Assembly: GCA_003132665.1 (NCBI GenBank)
Contig: PKYN01000016.1
Span: 1-64,000 of the forward strand
Reading direction: 5' to 3'
Source of the DNA: Actinomycetota bacterium
Lineage (GTDB): Bacteria > Actinomycetota > Thermoleophilia > Gaiellales > Gaiellaceae
Length of the DNA: 64,000 bases
Position numbers and translations under genes: made by a program. The first letter of the stretch is position 1. Each line of letters starts with the position of its first letter. The notes beneath the pieces were generated by a model. It was not told where the DNA came from and did no database searches. It saw only the letters and a list, made by a program, of their open reading frames with translations. Positions 9,717-20,024 of the stretch are shown here, piece after piece.

Positions 9717-10658
9717 GTGCCGGGACCCGTTCTCTTCCTTGGCGAGACGCTCCTCGATTTGATTTGCGAACGCCCGCTCGCGAGCTGGTCGCAGGCAGAC
9801 TCCTTTGTCCCGCACTGCGGCGGGGCTCCGACCAACGCGGCAATCGTCTCGGCGCGCTGCGGCGCGCAGGTCGCTCTTGCGGGCGGCGTCGGAGACGATC
9901 ATTGGGGTCGCTGGTTGGAGGACCGCCTGCGGGCGGAGAAAATCGACCTGCGCTGGTGGAAGCGCGTACCGGGGGTGCAAACAGGAGTCGCCTTCGACGT
10001 GATCGACCAGCTCGGGGTGCCCGACTTCCTCATCTACGGGCAGGGAATAGAGCCGGCGCTGGAGGCGCTGGAGCCCGAGCTGGAAGCGGCCGTGTCGGCC
10101 TCGGCCGCGCTCGAGCTCGGTTCCAACACCCTCCTGGGCGAGCGAGAGCGCGCGATCTCGCTACGGGCTCGTGAGCTGATACTGGAGGCGGGCAAGCCTC
10201 TCGTCGTCGACGTCAATCTCCGCCTTAACCGTTGGGAAAGTACTGCTCAGGCCGTTAAAACCGTGCTCTCGCTTTGCTCGGGCGCTTTCCTCGTGAAGGT
10301 CAATCGCGAGGAGGCGCAACTACTGAGCAGCGAGAACGATCCCGCGCGCGGCGCCGAGGCGCTCTGCGCGCAACTCGGTGCTCGCATCGTTGTTCTAACG
10401 CTCGGCGCCGCGGGAGCGTTGGTGCGCGGCGAAACTCGCGCGAACGCGGCCGGTAAACCTGCCAACGTTGTCGACACGACCGGCGCAGGCGACGCATTTC
10501 TCGGCGTCCTCATTGCCGCCCTGGCAGCCTCGGGCTTCGACCCGGGTGCGGCGGCGGAAGCTTTGCCGCACGCGACGACGATTGCGGCACGCTCGACCGA
10601 AGGCTATGGCGCGCTCGACGCGCTGCCGAACTCAATCGCGCTCACGGGCGGTCGCTAG
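9717..10658 (+). CDS. PfkB-family carbohydrate kinase
   Basis: LFLGETLLDLICERP, CGGAPTNAAIVSARCG, C-terminal DTTGAGDAFLGVLIAAL signature. Confidence 0.9.
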   Translation: MPGPVLFLGETLLDLICERPLASWSQADSFVPHCGGAPTNAAIVSARCGAQVALAGGVGDDHWGRWLEDRLRAEKIDLRWWKRVPGVQTGVAFDVIDQLGVPDFLIYGQGIEPALEALEPELEAAVSASAALELGSNTLLGERERAISLRARELILEAGKPLVVDVNLRLNRWESTAQAVKTVLSLCSGAFLVKVNREEAQLLSSENDPARGAEALCAQLGARIVVLTLGAAGALVRGETRANAAGKPANVVDTTGAGDAFLGVLIAALAASGFDPGAAAEALPHATTIAARSTEGYGALDALPNSIALTGGR

Positions 10659-12120
10659 AGGTTGGCCCCGCACTTTCGAGCGCCGACATCTGCGGCGGCG
10701 GAAGCACCTCGTACCCGACGACGTCTTCCGCCTCGACCGTAGACAGCACGAAACGAAGCTTTCCGCTTGCCGTGCGCTCGATTTCGTCGACGTAGTCGAT
10801 CGTAACTTTCGAATCGTCGTGGATCGTCTTCTTTATCGCCGCTCGCAGAAGGTTCTCGTCTTCTTTTGTGTAGCCCGCTCCGGGTTGCACGAGAACCTGT
10901 ATTTCGCCGATTACCGCTTGCCGGATTTGCGCTTCCCGGATGTTCTGGAATCCGAAAACGATCCGGTCCAACCGACCAAGTCGTACGCCGCTCTTTAGCA
11001 CCACGTAATCGTCCTGCCGACCGTCGATTCGCGTGACGACGCGTCCAGGGCGTCCACAAGGGCATGACTCTCCGGAGTCGATAGTCACATGATCGTTACA
11101 CTCGTAGCGAATGAGCGGCATCGCCGGATTCGACATGTTCGTTCCGACGACGCGATAGAGGTTTCCGGAAATTGGAATGAATTCAGCGGCTCCAAGCTCT
11201 TCGTCTACGTGCAGCTTCCCTTTATCGCACTCAGAGAAGTTCGCGATCGCCTCGGCCATTCCGTAGTGCCGTTTCGGTCTCACGCCGAATGCTTTCTCGA
11301 TCAACTCCGCGTGCATCGAAAGCAGATTCTCGCTCGAAGTCGTCACCCAGCGGACCTCGTATCCGAGATCGGTTTTCGTTTCGATCAGATACGACGCGAT
11401 CAAGGCGAGTTGCGAAGCGAGACCGGAGAGCCAGGGCGGTTTCTTTCGACGAAGCTCCGCGACGTAATAGCGCAGATTTTCGAAAGAGGTGTGGAGGCTG
11501 CTGAATACGAGCTCGCGCCCAGGTCGGTTGTATCTCCAGAAGGGCGGCGCTTGCTGAAAAGGAGAGACGGCGCTCGGGCTCCCTAGAATCGCATTCCACG
11601 TTCCGCGCTCGATGCCGTGCCAGCGCCAGCAGCGCCACCACGTCGCCCACTGCTCCTGAACCGCTTCCAAGGTAGTTGCCACAATCAAGCCGGAGCCGGT
11701 GCTTCCGCTGGTGGACAGAAGCTTCCGGCCGCGCCGCGGAACACTCGACGAGAGAAACTCGCTTCGGCGCTCCTGTACGTCGGCCCTGCTCGTAATCGGG
11801 AGCAGAGCGAGATCGTCGAGTGTCGCAACCTCCTGCGGACGCAGCCCCGCTTTGTCGAACAGTTCGCGATAGTAGGGAACAGTCCGGTACGCGTGCAGAA
11901 CGAACGCTCTCAGCCTAGCGTCACGAAGTTCCTGGATATCGCGGCTATCGACGAATGCTCTCGCCTCGTACTCAGCGAGCAGTCGCGCGAATCCGCGGCC
12001 GCGAACTGTGAGATCGTTGTGCCAGCCGACCGTGCCGAGTGCCGCGTTTTGAAGTGCGACGGGAAGATGCGGATACGTGCGCCGGTAGATGGTTTTCAGT
12101 CGGGTGAGCGTGTCTGTCAT
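10642..12120 (-). CDS. phenylacetate-CoA ligase / CapK-like adenylate-forming protein
   Basis: VPYYRELFDKAGL, LLSTSGSTGSG, RYGMAE-like HYGMAEAIANFSEC, PLIRYECNDHV. Confidence 0.8.
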   Translation of the reverse strand: MTDTLTRLKTIYRRTYPHLPVALQNAALGTVGWHNDLTVRGRGFARLLAEYEARAFVDSRDIQELRDARLRAFVLHAYRTVPYYRELFDKAGLRPQEVATLDDLALLPITSRADVQERRSEFLSSSVPRRGRKLLSTSGSTGSGLIVATTLEAVQEQWATWWRCWRWHGIERGTWNAILGSPSAVSPFQQAPPFWRYNRPGRELVFSSLHTSFENLRYYVAELRRKKPPWLSGLASQLALIASYLIETKTDLGYEVRWVTTSSENLLSMHAELIEKAFGVRPKRHYGMAEAIANFSECDKGKLHVDEELGAAEFIPISGNLYRVVGTNMSNPAMPLIRYECNDHVTIDSGESCPCGRPGRVVTRIDGRQDDYVVLKSGVRLGRLDRIVFGFQNIREAQIRQAVIGEIQVLVQPGAGYTKEDENLLRAAIKKTIHDDSKVTIDYVDEIERTASGKLRFVLSTVEAEDVVGYEVLPPPQMSALESAGPTSSDRP

Positions 12121-12218
12121 TCGCCGGAAGGTGACGGCCGCAAGCACAGCGGCTCGAGTCGTTTACTCTCGCTGCACTCTACTTCAGGCGTCCGGCGGCG
12201 CTCTAGTGCTTCAGCGCG

Positions 12219-13547
12219 CTACTTGCCGGCGGCCCAGCGCTGGTAGTAGTAGTTGAGCAACGGTACGAACTCGGCGGTTGCCTTGCGATTCCCGGCCTGC
12301 GAGGGATGACTGTCCCCGGTTGGATAAGCGAGGAAGTTGCTCGAGCCGGTTTTGCTGTGCTGAACGCTTCCGTTCCACCAGCGGTGGTGGTTACCGCCGG
12401 ATGCGCCGAGGTCGTTCTTATTCGCGCTTCCGCCGTTACTCGTCAACACGTTATAGAAATCGAATACGGCGACGTTATTGTGTGTGTAGCCGGAAAGCCA
12501 CTTGTTCACGAGCCAATTTGCTACCGCTCGAGCGTTCGCCGCCCGCGCTGAGTTCGTCGCGCTTTCAACGAGCGGCGGCGGAACTATGAGCACGAACAGC
12601 TTGTCCTGATGGGCGGCGAAATAGGTCAAGATGTCGTTGTATATCCCCTTGACGTTGGCGACGGTCATGGGCCCGCCGCCGCGCAACGGGTTGTTCCCCG
12701 CTTTGGCCGGGTCGTCCGGGTTACCATCGATCGCCGAGCTCGGGAAGCACGACTTGAACATCACGATCTCGTTCTCGCGACTCGAATCCGGATCGGAAGA
12801 AAGGCGTGTGTAGCCCGAGAGCTGTCCGAATTCGGTATACAAGGCTTGCATATAAGTATTGCTTTTCGGACCGCGGAACCAGTCCCACCAGTTCCCCGTA
12901 TCTGTCCGGTCGCCGATTACGTCCGGTCCCCAACCGTAGTTGGTATCGCTGACGAAGTAGTTGTTGTTCTTGAGCTCGATACCCAGCCCGCCGTTGTCGT
13001 CGGCGAGCCAGTTCTGGCCAGTGGAATGGTGTATGAAAATAAGCTTCACAGGTTTTGCCGGCTTGGTAGGCAGCGGAGCGCTCGGCACGATCCTGAAGCC
13101 GAGCCGCACGCGGTTCGCATCGGCGCTGAGGTCGAGATGGTAACTTGCGGCGGTTACGGGCTTCGAGCCGAAGATCGATTTCACGCTCTTGCTGTAAGAG
13201 CCCCCGAAGCGTCCCATGCGCGCGACCGCTCGCAGCTTCACCCACTGGGCTCCCGTCTGCCTCGAGAGTTGGTAGGAAAAGCGCTTACTCGCCGGAGCGA
13301 AGCTGTAGGCGAGCTTGACCGAGCGTGCCTCGGCGGCGGCGAAGCTCTTCTTGCTCAGACGGGCGCGGACCTTGCCCGACACGCTAGTCGAAGCCGGAAG
13401 CAGGACCAACCGCGCGGAGACCGCGGCCGTGGGCGCCGGCCCCGCGCTTCGCGCCACCGCGTCGGCGGGGACGCCCCCGGCAGAGAGGAGAGCTAGCGAT
13501 CCTGCGACGGCGAGGATTGGGGCAACCGACTTCGCGCTGAAGAGCAT
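12219..13547 (-). CDS. secreted SGNH/GDSL-like hypothetical protein
   Basis: Signal-peptide-like N-terminus, KLIFIHHSTGQNW, C-terminal GDSHPSQAGNRKA. Confidence 0.55.
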   Translation of the reverse strand: MLFSAKSVAPILAVAGSLALLSAGGVPADAVARSAGPAPTAAVSARLVLLPASTSVSGKVRARLSKKSFAAAEARSVKLAYSFAPASKRFSYQLSRQTGAQWVKLRAVARMGRFGGSYSKSVKSIFGSKPVTAASYHLDLSADANRVRLGFRIVPSAPLPTKPAKPVKLIFIHHSTGQNWLADDNGGLGIELKNNNYFVSDTNYGWGPDVIGDRTDTGNWWDWFRGPKSNTYMQALYTEFGQLSGYTRLSSDPDSSRENEIVMFKSCFPSSAIDGNPDDPAKAGNNPLRGGGPMTVANVKGIYNDILTYFAAHQDKLFVLIVPPPLVESATNSARAANARAVANWLVNKWLSGYTHNNVAVFDFYNVLTSNGGSANKNDLGASGGNHHRWWNGSVQHSKTGSSNFLAYPTGDSHPSQAGNRKATAEFVPLLNYYYQRWAAGK

Positions 13548-13629
13548 CTCGCTAATAGTGGTGTCTGTTCGCTGGTAGCGCAATACTCCGGCGACGCCGG
13601 TTGACGAGACAGCCGCGAGCGAGACGTAC

Positions 13630-13653
13630 TTCCGATGCGGTACCGTCTCGTAA
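13630..13653. promoter_or_regulatory. TetR operator candidate, site 1
   Basis: ttccgatgcggtaccgtctcgtaa, aligns without gaps to three other 24-bp sites in the window. Confidence 0.55.
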
Positions 13654-14264
13654 ACAAGCTCGCCCACAACAATGGCCTCACTCGCAAAAAACGCTCCGGG
13701 AGACCGCGAAGCACACAGATCGACAGCGCCGTGCTCGAGGTGACGGGCACGCTGCTAGCCGAGAGGGGGTACACGGCGACGAGCATCGAGACGATCGCTC
13801 GCCGCGCCGGGGTCGGGAAGGCCGCGATCTACCGGCGCTGGCGCTCGAAGGAAGAGCTGGTCGTGGAGCTGCTCTCGCATGTCGCCGCGGGCGTCGAGCC
13901 GGTGCCCGACCTCGGCGATACGCGCGGCGAGCTTCTGCGGCTGGTCGGTGAAGCGATCGACCACCTCACACGGACGCCGACTGGCGGCATCATCCAGGGG
14001 CTCGCGTCCGAGCTCTCGCGCAATCCGAAGCTCAGCCGTCTCGTGCGCGAGCGGGTGATCAGCCTCCGCCACGGCGAAGTTGGGACGGTGCTCGAGAGAG
14101 GCATCGCCCGCGGCGACCTCCGCGCGGACACGGACGCGGAGATCGCGCACGAGCTTCTCATCGGGCCCGCCTACTACCACCTCCTGCTCGGAGGCAAGCG
14201 GCTCGACGGGCAGTTCGCCGTTCGTATCGTGGATGCGTTTCTGCGCGGCGCTCGCGCGGACTGA
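13635..14264 (+). CDS. TetR-family transcriptional regulator (paralogue 1)
   Basis: TetR HTH: LAERGYTATSIETIARRAGVGKAAIYRRWRSKEELVVELL; start codon uncertain. Confidence 0.9.
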   Translation: MRYRLVNKLAHNNGLTRKKRSGRPRSTQIDSAVLEVTGTLLAERGYTATSIETIARRAGVGKAAIYRRWRSKEELVVELLSHVAAGVEPVPDLGDTRGELLRLVGEAIDHLTRTPTGGIIQGLASELSRNPKLSRLVRERVISLRHGEVGTVLERGIARGDLRADTDAEIAHELLIGPAYYHLLLGGKRLDGQFAVRIVDAFLRGARAD

Positions 14265-14313
14265 GTGCCCCGGCGCCGCGCTAACAACTCGACTCGAGCG
14301 ACCGATGAGGTAG

Positions 14314-14337
14314 TTACGATACGGTATCGTCTCGTTA
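14314..14337. promoter_or_regulatory. TetR operator candidate, site 2
   Basis: ttACGATACGGTATCGTctcgtta; contains the perfect palindrome ACGATAC-G-GTATCGT, 42 nt before the exporter start. Confidence 0.65.
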
Positions 14338-14378
14338 TTACTTACCCATCACTCTTGAACGCGAACAGAGGGAGCCCG

Positions 14379-15635
14379 ATGCCGAAACCACTGGTCCGCA
14401 GCCCGCTTGTCTGGATCGCCGGCGCCCTCGCCTCTGTTTTGGCGATCGTCTTCACCTACGCCTATCTCGGCGCATTCCTCGACCCGGGCCAGAACGCGCG
14501 CGACGTGCCTGTCGCCGTGGTCAGCGAAGACGCCGGTGCGACCGTTCACGGCATCAAGCTGAATCTCGGCAAAGAGCTGGCCGGCTCGGTCTCGTCGGGA
14601 GAAGTCGCGAACGAGTCGGTGCGTTTCACCGTTCTGCCCAGTCGCCGAGCGCTGGTCGCGCAGATGCGCGACGACAAGGTGTTCGCGGCCATCGTCGTGC
14701 CGCGCGGCTTCTCGCAGCGAGTCGCGAGCCTGATAGCCGGCAAGCCGAGCTCGAGCGACCGGCTGCGGATCGAGATTCTCACCAACCCGGCAGCAGGCAC
14801 GATCGCGAGCTCGTCGGGAGAGCGGATTGCGAAGGAGACGGCGCAGACGTTCGAGCAGGCAGCCCTGACGAGAATCAGCGCGGGCCTGCGTCTGCTCGGC
14901 CTTTCGCCCTCCGACAAGCTCGCCGCGGGTTTCGCCGATACGGGGGTCGTTACCGTGCATCCGGCCGTCGCCCTACCGGCGAAGAGCGCGCTCGGTACGG
15001 GCCCGTTCTTCTTCCAGCTCACGGTTGCGCTCGGCGGCTTCTTCCTGGCGGCGATCATCAGCGCCGCGGCGGAGATAGCGGCCGGTCGCAGCAAGCTGCA
15101 TCTGCTCGGCCGGACGTTGGAGCGACCGGTCGCGAACGTGTCGCGGTCGGGGCTGGTAGCGCTGAAAATCTCTCTCACGCTGCTCTTCGCCGTGCTCACG
15201 GCTCTGCTGCAAACGCTGTTCGCGGTCAAGGGCCTCGGGATGGAGACGACCAACCCGGTCTCGCTCGCGTTCTTCTCGGCGCTCGGATCGGCCGCCGTAG
15301 CGATGATCACGCTCTTCTTCCTGCTGACGCTCGACGTCGTCGGCAGGATCGTCGCCGTCCTCGTGACGATCCTCTTCGCCGTGCCCTCGTCGGGCGGCGT
15401 CTATCCGGCGCAGACGCTGCCGAGCTTCTTCCGCTTTCTCGGCGACTGGTTGCCGCTCAGGCGGATGACCGACGGCGCGCGCTCGCTCACCTTCTTCGGC
15501 GGGAACGGCGCCGCGGGGCTCGACACAGCGATCTGGGTGCTCGCTCTCTATCTGGGCACCTTCACGCTGCTGACGCTACTCGTCGCCTGGAACAGGCGTG
15601 GAGCTACTCTCCAGGGGGCGGAGAAAGTCGCTTGA
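14379..15635 (+). CDS. YhgE/Pip-like ABC-2 type membrane exporter
   Basis: N-terminal TM then DVPVAVVSEDAGATVHGIKLNLG extracytoplasmic region, C-terminal multi-TM block. Confidence 0.75.
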   Translation: MPKPLVRSPLVWIAGALASVLAIVFTYAYLGAFLDPGQNARDVPVAVVSEDAGATVHGIKLNLGKELAGSVSSGEVANESVRFTVLPSRRALVAQMRDDKVFAAIVVPRGFSQRVASLIAGKPSSSDRLRIEILTNPAAGTIASSSGERIAKETAQTFEQAALTRISAGLRLLGLSPSDKLAAGFADTGVVTVHPAVALPAKSALGTGPFFFQLTVALGGFFLAAIISAAAEIAAGRSKLHLLGRTLERPVANVSRSGLVALKISLTLLFAVLTALLQTLFAVKGLGMETTNPVSLAFFSALGSAAVAMITLFFLLTLDVVGRIVAVLVTILFAVPSSGGVYPAQTLPSFFRFLGDWLPLRRMTDGARSLTFFGGNGAAGLDTAIWVLALYLGTFTLLTLLVAWNRRGATLQGAEKVA

Positions 15636-15677
15636 CCGGGGCGGATTCGCCGGCCCTCAACAAGAGGGGAGTCGAGA

Positions 15678-15920
15678 ATGATGCATGGCTGGCACCACGA
15701 CATGGATGCCGCGGCCTGGATCTTCATGGGGATTTTCTGGGTCGTTCTGCTCGTAGTGATCGTCTGGGTGCTCTCGAGCGTTTTCGGTCGCGGTGGTTCC
15801 AGCGAGGGGCGCGAGCGACCGGAGGAGATTCTCGATCGAAGACTTGCGGCGGGTGAGATAGACGTCGCGACCTACGACGAGCTGAAGGCGAAACTGCGAG
15901 CCCCCGAGAAGCAGTCCTGA
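15678..15920 (+). CDS. small membrane protein with SHOCT-like C-terminus
   Basis: One TM then EILDRRLAAGEIDVATYDELKAKL. Confidence 0.8.
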   Translation: MMHGWHHDMDAAAWIFMGIFWVVLLVVIVWVLSSVFGRGGSSEGRERPEEILDRRLAAGEIDVATYDELKAKLRAPEKQS

Positions 15921-15968
15921 GCCGTCGATGACGCCGCGAGGCCGTCCGCCTCAATGCAAGTCCGCCGC

Positions 15969-16892
15969 CTAGAGCGACTCGATCGTCAGGCAGAACGCGT
16001 TCCCCGCCGGGTCGCGGACGAGCTCGCCGCCTTCCACCGGCTCCGGCTCATGTCCGCCCTCGCGAAGGCGATCGAGAATCTCGCCAAGCGCTTCCTCGCT
16101 GGGCACCAGAACAGTGAAGCGCCGCAACCCGGCGCTGCCGCCCGGAGGTTGCGGGGCACCGGCGCCGGCCCAAACGTTCAGCGCCAGCCGGTGCGGGAAC
16201 GCACCGCCCGCGCTGAGATCGGCGAAGCCGAGCTGCGGCGAGTAGATGTGCTCGCGAAAGCCGATCAGGTCGCGATAGAAGGCGAGGGCCGGCTCGAGCT
16301 CGGCGACGTGAAGATGGACGTGACCGATCTTCGCGTCCGGCGGTAGAAGCGGCTGATCGAAATTGCGATCGGGCAGGTGGGCCAGCACTTCGTTGACGTC
16401 GAGCGGCTCGGCGATGCTGTGCGGGTTTCCCTCGGCGTCCATCATCTGCACTCCGTCCGCTTCGTTCCGCCAGGAGCCCAGCCGCTCGGGCGTCTCCAGC
16501 ACAAGCTCGACGCCGAGGCCGTCGGGGTCGCTCAGGTAGGTGGACTTCGACATCGTGTGATCGGTGGGCGCCTGCGGATAGCCCGCGACGATGAGCCGCC
16601 AGAGCACGCGCGCCAGCTCGGTCTCGTCCGGCAGGTGGATAGCCAGGTGGTATAGGCCGCTGTGACCGGGCACCACAGCGCGCTTGGCGCCGGAGTGCAA
16701 AACCACGAGGACATGCCCGGCGGCGCCGAGTCGGCACTCCTCGTCACAACGGTCGACCACGTTCAACCCGACGATGTCGTGCCAGAAGTCGAAGGCACGC
16801 TTCACGTCGGTGACGTCGAGGTGCACCTCGCCGTAGGCCAGAGTATCCGCCCCAACCGCCGGCTTCGAGGCGCAATAAATACGAGTGCCCAT
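15969..16892 (-). CDS. glyoxalase/extradiol dioxygenase superfamily protein (two VOC repeats)
   Basis: LAYGEVHLDVTDVKRAFDFWHDIVGL ... IGHVHLHVAELEPALAFYRDLIGF. Confidence 0.85.
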   Translation of the reverse strand: MGTRIYCASKPAVGADTLAYGEVHLDVTDVKRAFDFWHDIVGLNVVDRCDEECRLGAAGHVLVVLHSGAKRAVVPGHSGLYHLAIHLPDETELARVLWRLIVAGYPQAPTDHTMSKSTYLSDPDGLGVELVLETPERLGSWRNEADGVQMMDAEGNPHSIAEPLDVNEVLAHLPDRNFDQPLLPPDAKIGHVHLHVAELEPALAFYRDLIGFREHIYSPQLGFADLSAGGAFPHRLALNVWAGAGAPQPPGGSAGLRRFTVLVPSEEALGEILDRLREGGHEPEPVEGGELVRDPAGNAFCLTIESL

Positions 16893-16998
16893 CTCCAAGT
16901 TAATATGCTCGGAGTTGCCGGAAGCGAAACGCGCCACCCCCACATGGCAGCGTCGTTCGAGCTGATGATCGCGCCTAGGCTGAAGGTTGCGACGACGA

Positions 16999-18072
16999 TC
17001 AGGCTCGAGAGGCGGTTGCGCGCGCCCGCAGCGACACGCCGCTACGCCATACGACGGCGAAGAGGAAAACCGCGGCTCCGGAGAAGACCCCAAGTGCTGC
17101 AACCGAGATGGCGACAGCGACGGCCTGAGAGCCTCCGATGCCGGTACCGATGAGCGCCGCCGCGCCCGCGCCGGTTTGCGTGGCGGCGCCCGCGGGGCCA
17201 ACGGGAAGTGCAGCCGCTGCGGCGCCGGCGCAGAGAAAGAGAAGGGCGAGCGGAACCGAGAAGCCGATTCCGAGCGTACCCAGGAGGAGGAAGAGCGCGG
17301 CCCCCCGGACGATCCAACAGGCCGAGACGAGCAACCAGGCCTCGATCGCTCGTCTTGGTGACGTCGTGCGTGGGCTTAGCCAGCGCCCGAGCCGATAGTT
17401 TTCGACGCGCCTGCTCCTCGCCAGATGGGGCAGACCGAGAATCAGGGCGGCGGCCGTGACGCCGGCGAGAGCCACCAGCGCCAGCCCGGCGCGTACGCCG
17501 ACGGCGGCACCCGTCGCCGCGGCGCCGACAGAGGCGAGTGGCACCAGGGCGACGCTGTCGATCAGGCCGAGCATGACGAGCGACAGGCAGAGCGTGCTCA
17601 CGCTGGCCGGGCAGCCCGGGTAGCGCCGAACGACCGCGACGCGCATCGCGTCATCGAAGCGGCCGGGAAGAACGACTCCGATCAGCGCGGCGCCGCCGTT
17701 GCCCGCGGCGAGCGCGACCACTTTGGGCCGCTCTTCCGGCGTAAAGAGCCGTCCCCAGCCGTACGCCTTGAGCGCCTGGGCGCCGATCAGCAGCAGCCCC
17801 ACCGCGACGAGCAAGCTCGGCCGGCCGCTCGACAGCGGCCAGGAACTGGTTGCGTAGTGGTGCACGGCCAGCAAGCTCAACGCGACCACCAGTGCGCCCG
17901 AGCCGCCGGCTAGCGTCCAACGGCTCTTCTGCGAGCGGCGCAGGCGCGCAAGTGCTCCCAGAAGCATGCGATACCTGCCCTCGAGCACGATCGGCGTCGT
18001 GGAGGCGGCAATCAGCTCCAGCGGGTCGTGGTGCTCCGCGGGCTGAGACGGAGGGTTCTCGTCGTTACTCAT
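16999..18072 (-). CDS. flippase-like (lysylphosphatidylglycerol synthase TM / UPF0104) membrane protein
   Basis: Multi-TM protein with GGAALIGVVLPGRFDDAMRVAVVRRYPGC; start trimmed to MSNDENPPS. Confidence 0.6.
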   Translation of the reverse strand: MSNDENPPSQPAEHHDPLELIAASTTPIVLEGRYRMLLGALARLRRSQKSRWTLAGGSGALVVALSLLAVHHYATSSWPLSSGRPSLLVAVGLLLIGAQALKAYGWGRLFTPEERPKVVALAAGNGGAALIGVVLPGRFDDAMRVAVVRRYPGCPASVSTLCLSLVMLGLIDSVALVPLASVGAAATGAAVGVRAGLALVALAGVTAAALILGLPHLARSRRVENYRLGRWLSPRTTSPRRAIEAWLLVSACWIVRGAALFLLLGTLGIGFSVPLALLFLCAGAAAAALPVGPAGAATQTGAGAAALIGTGIGGSQAVAVAISVAALGVFSGAAVFLFAVVWRSGVSLRARATASRA

Positions 18073-18168
18073 GGCGTCCGTCCTTCGCACTGTAGTTGTC
18101 GTCGACTGCCCCTGATACCACACAGGATCGAGAAGAGACGCCTGAGCTTTCGGCTCGCCTCGTCGAGC

Positions 18169-19839
18169 TCAGTTCTCGACCGTGACGAGAGTGCCGATCG
18201 GCGTGTAGGGCCAGACCTTGGCCGCCGCGGCGAGCGGCAGTTCGACGCAGCCGAGGCTCTGCGGCGTGCCGAACGACCCGCGGTTGAAGGCGTGGATCGC
18301 TTCGCCGTGGTTGAAGTAGCTGATGTAGCGGATGCCGGGATCGTTGTAGTGCGAGCCGTTCGGGTTCGTCCCGCTCATCGTTCCGATCGGGATATGCTCG
18401 AACACCGGGAACGTGCCGAGCTGTGTCGGGGCGGCGGGCACGCCGGTGTTACCCGGCGAGCTGAGAACCAGTTTCCCGTTGTGCCAGAGGTTGAGCGACT
18501 GGGGCACGCTACGGTGCACATAGACGTAGCTGTAACCGGCGGAGTGGCGCTTGTTGGCAATAGCATCGGCGATCAGCGCCCGCCAAACCCTCGGTCCCAC
18601 CAGCGCGTCGACGACGAGATTGTGCGTGTCCTGGAACATCATCACGGCGCCGCGCGTGATCTGGTTCGGCTGGCCCGCGCGCCAGATCGCATGCAACTCC
18701 GTGGGCGTGTTCGGATAGCGCCAAACGAACTGTCCGTGCGGTGGCGAGAGCGCGGCCGCAAGCTGCGCCTCCGGCGACGGCGGTACGACGGTGGTGGTTG
18801 GATTCCAGAGCAGCGGTAGATAGCCGAGCTGCGCGAGCAGCTGCTGCAATCGGAGAGTCGAGCCGCTCGCGACCTGCCAGTTGAACGAACGGGTCAGCTT
18901 CCTGCCGGCTCGGCCAACGAGGTGGGCGGCTTGCGGCAGCACTACGCGCACGTTCTCTCCGAGACCGAAGCCGAGCTTGCCCGGCCGGAAGGCGAGCGTG
19001 TGCGCATCGAGCAGGCGCCAGTGCCCCGGCGTCGCCGGCGAAAGCCGCGGACGGCGAGTGCCGAGCACGTCGCTCACCGTGCTGGAAAAGGCGAGCGTGA
19101 GCTGCCCGCCCGGCGCGAGTGGCGCACCCGGTTTGGGCTCGGCCAGTAGCTGTAGATAGGGGCGCTCGGGAAACCAGCTCACCCACACCGGGGCCGGTAG
19201 GCGCTCCCAGGAGCGAGCGACGGCCGCGACGTTCATTCCACCGGCGCTGTGTGAGCCGCGTGCGACGAGCCCGAGCGGCACGACCGCCCGGGGACTGCTC
19301 AACCGCCGCGGCGGCGCTCCTCCGAGCGAGACGCGGCTGACCGGTCTGTCAAACGTGACTGTGATCGGCGCGCCGGTCTTTACCTGTAGCCAGTGGCCGA
19401 GCAGATGCGCGCTCGGCGTCTCGATCGTGAAGGTGCGCTGCTTGCTGTGCCCGACCAACCAGCCGGCCCAGCCCGGTCGTCGCACCGTGACGGTCACGGT
19501 CAATCGCTCGCCGGCGGCGAGCTTGCCGAGCGGCCAGAGGCTCCCCTGCGACAGCCGCACCGGTACCGGCGTCCCGTCCGCCGAGCGAACACGCACAGCC
19601 GTGACGCTCCCGGCGAAGCCGGCCAGATCGACTCGGGCCAGCGCTTCATCGGCGCCGGCAAGATGCGGGCTCGGCCAGGCGAGAAGCGCCGCCCCGGCCA
19701 GCCCCGCCAGCACGACGCCGAGCACGACGGCCGACACCATCCATGCGCGCGCGTGCTCTCTCAGCCGGCTCTTGCCCCCCCGTCGATTGCTCAACTTCCG
19801 CGGACTATGTAGCAAAAGAGTCGCGAGCGCCGCACTCAC
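18169..19839 (-). CDS. L,D-transpeptidase (YkuD) with peptidoglycan-binding-like region
   Basis: C-terminal HGEAIHAFNRGSFGTPQSLGCVELPLAAAAKVW (YkuD H...SxGC); single N-terminal TM. Confidence 0.85.
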   Translation of the reverse strand: MSAALATLLLHSPRKLSNRRGGKSRLREHARAWMVSAVVLGVVLAGLAGAALLAWPSPHLAGADEALARVDLAGFAGSVTAVRVRSADGTPVPVRLSQGSLWPLGKLAAGERLTVTVTVRRPGWAGWLVGHSKQRTFTIETPSAHLLGHWLQVKTGAPITVTFDRPVSRVSLGGAPPRRLSSPRAVVPLGLVARGSHSAGGMNVAAVARSWERLPAPVWVSWFPERPYLQLLAEPKPGAPLAPGGQLTLAFSSTVSDVLGTRRPRLSPATPGHWRLLDAHTLAFRPGKLGFGLGENVRVVLPQAAHLVGRAGRKLTRSFNWQVASGSTLRLQQLLAQLGYLPLLWNPTTTVVPPSPEAQLAAALSPPHGQFVWRYPNTPTELHAIWRAGQPNQITRGAVMMFQDTHNLVVDALVGPRVWRALIADAIANKRHSAGYSYVYVHRSVPQSLNLWHNGKLVLSSPGNTGVPAAPTQLGTFPVFEHIPIGTMSGTNPNGSHYNDPGIRYISYFNHGEAIHAFNRGSFGTPQSLGCVELPLAAAAKVWPYTPIGTLVTVEN

Positions 19840-20024
19840 TAGCGCCTACGAAACGCTCTACGTGGCCTCCTCGTCGCTCTCGATCATCTGGCCTTTGCCA
19901 TCCGGCTCCAGCACGAAGACCTCCGCGGCGAGAAAGAAGAAGCCCTACGGAAGTTCGTACACACACATAGCTCTCCCGGCGTTGCCGAGCAGGAAATCGC
20001 GGTGGTACTCTTACTGTTCAGACC

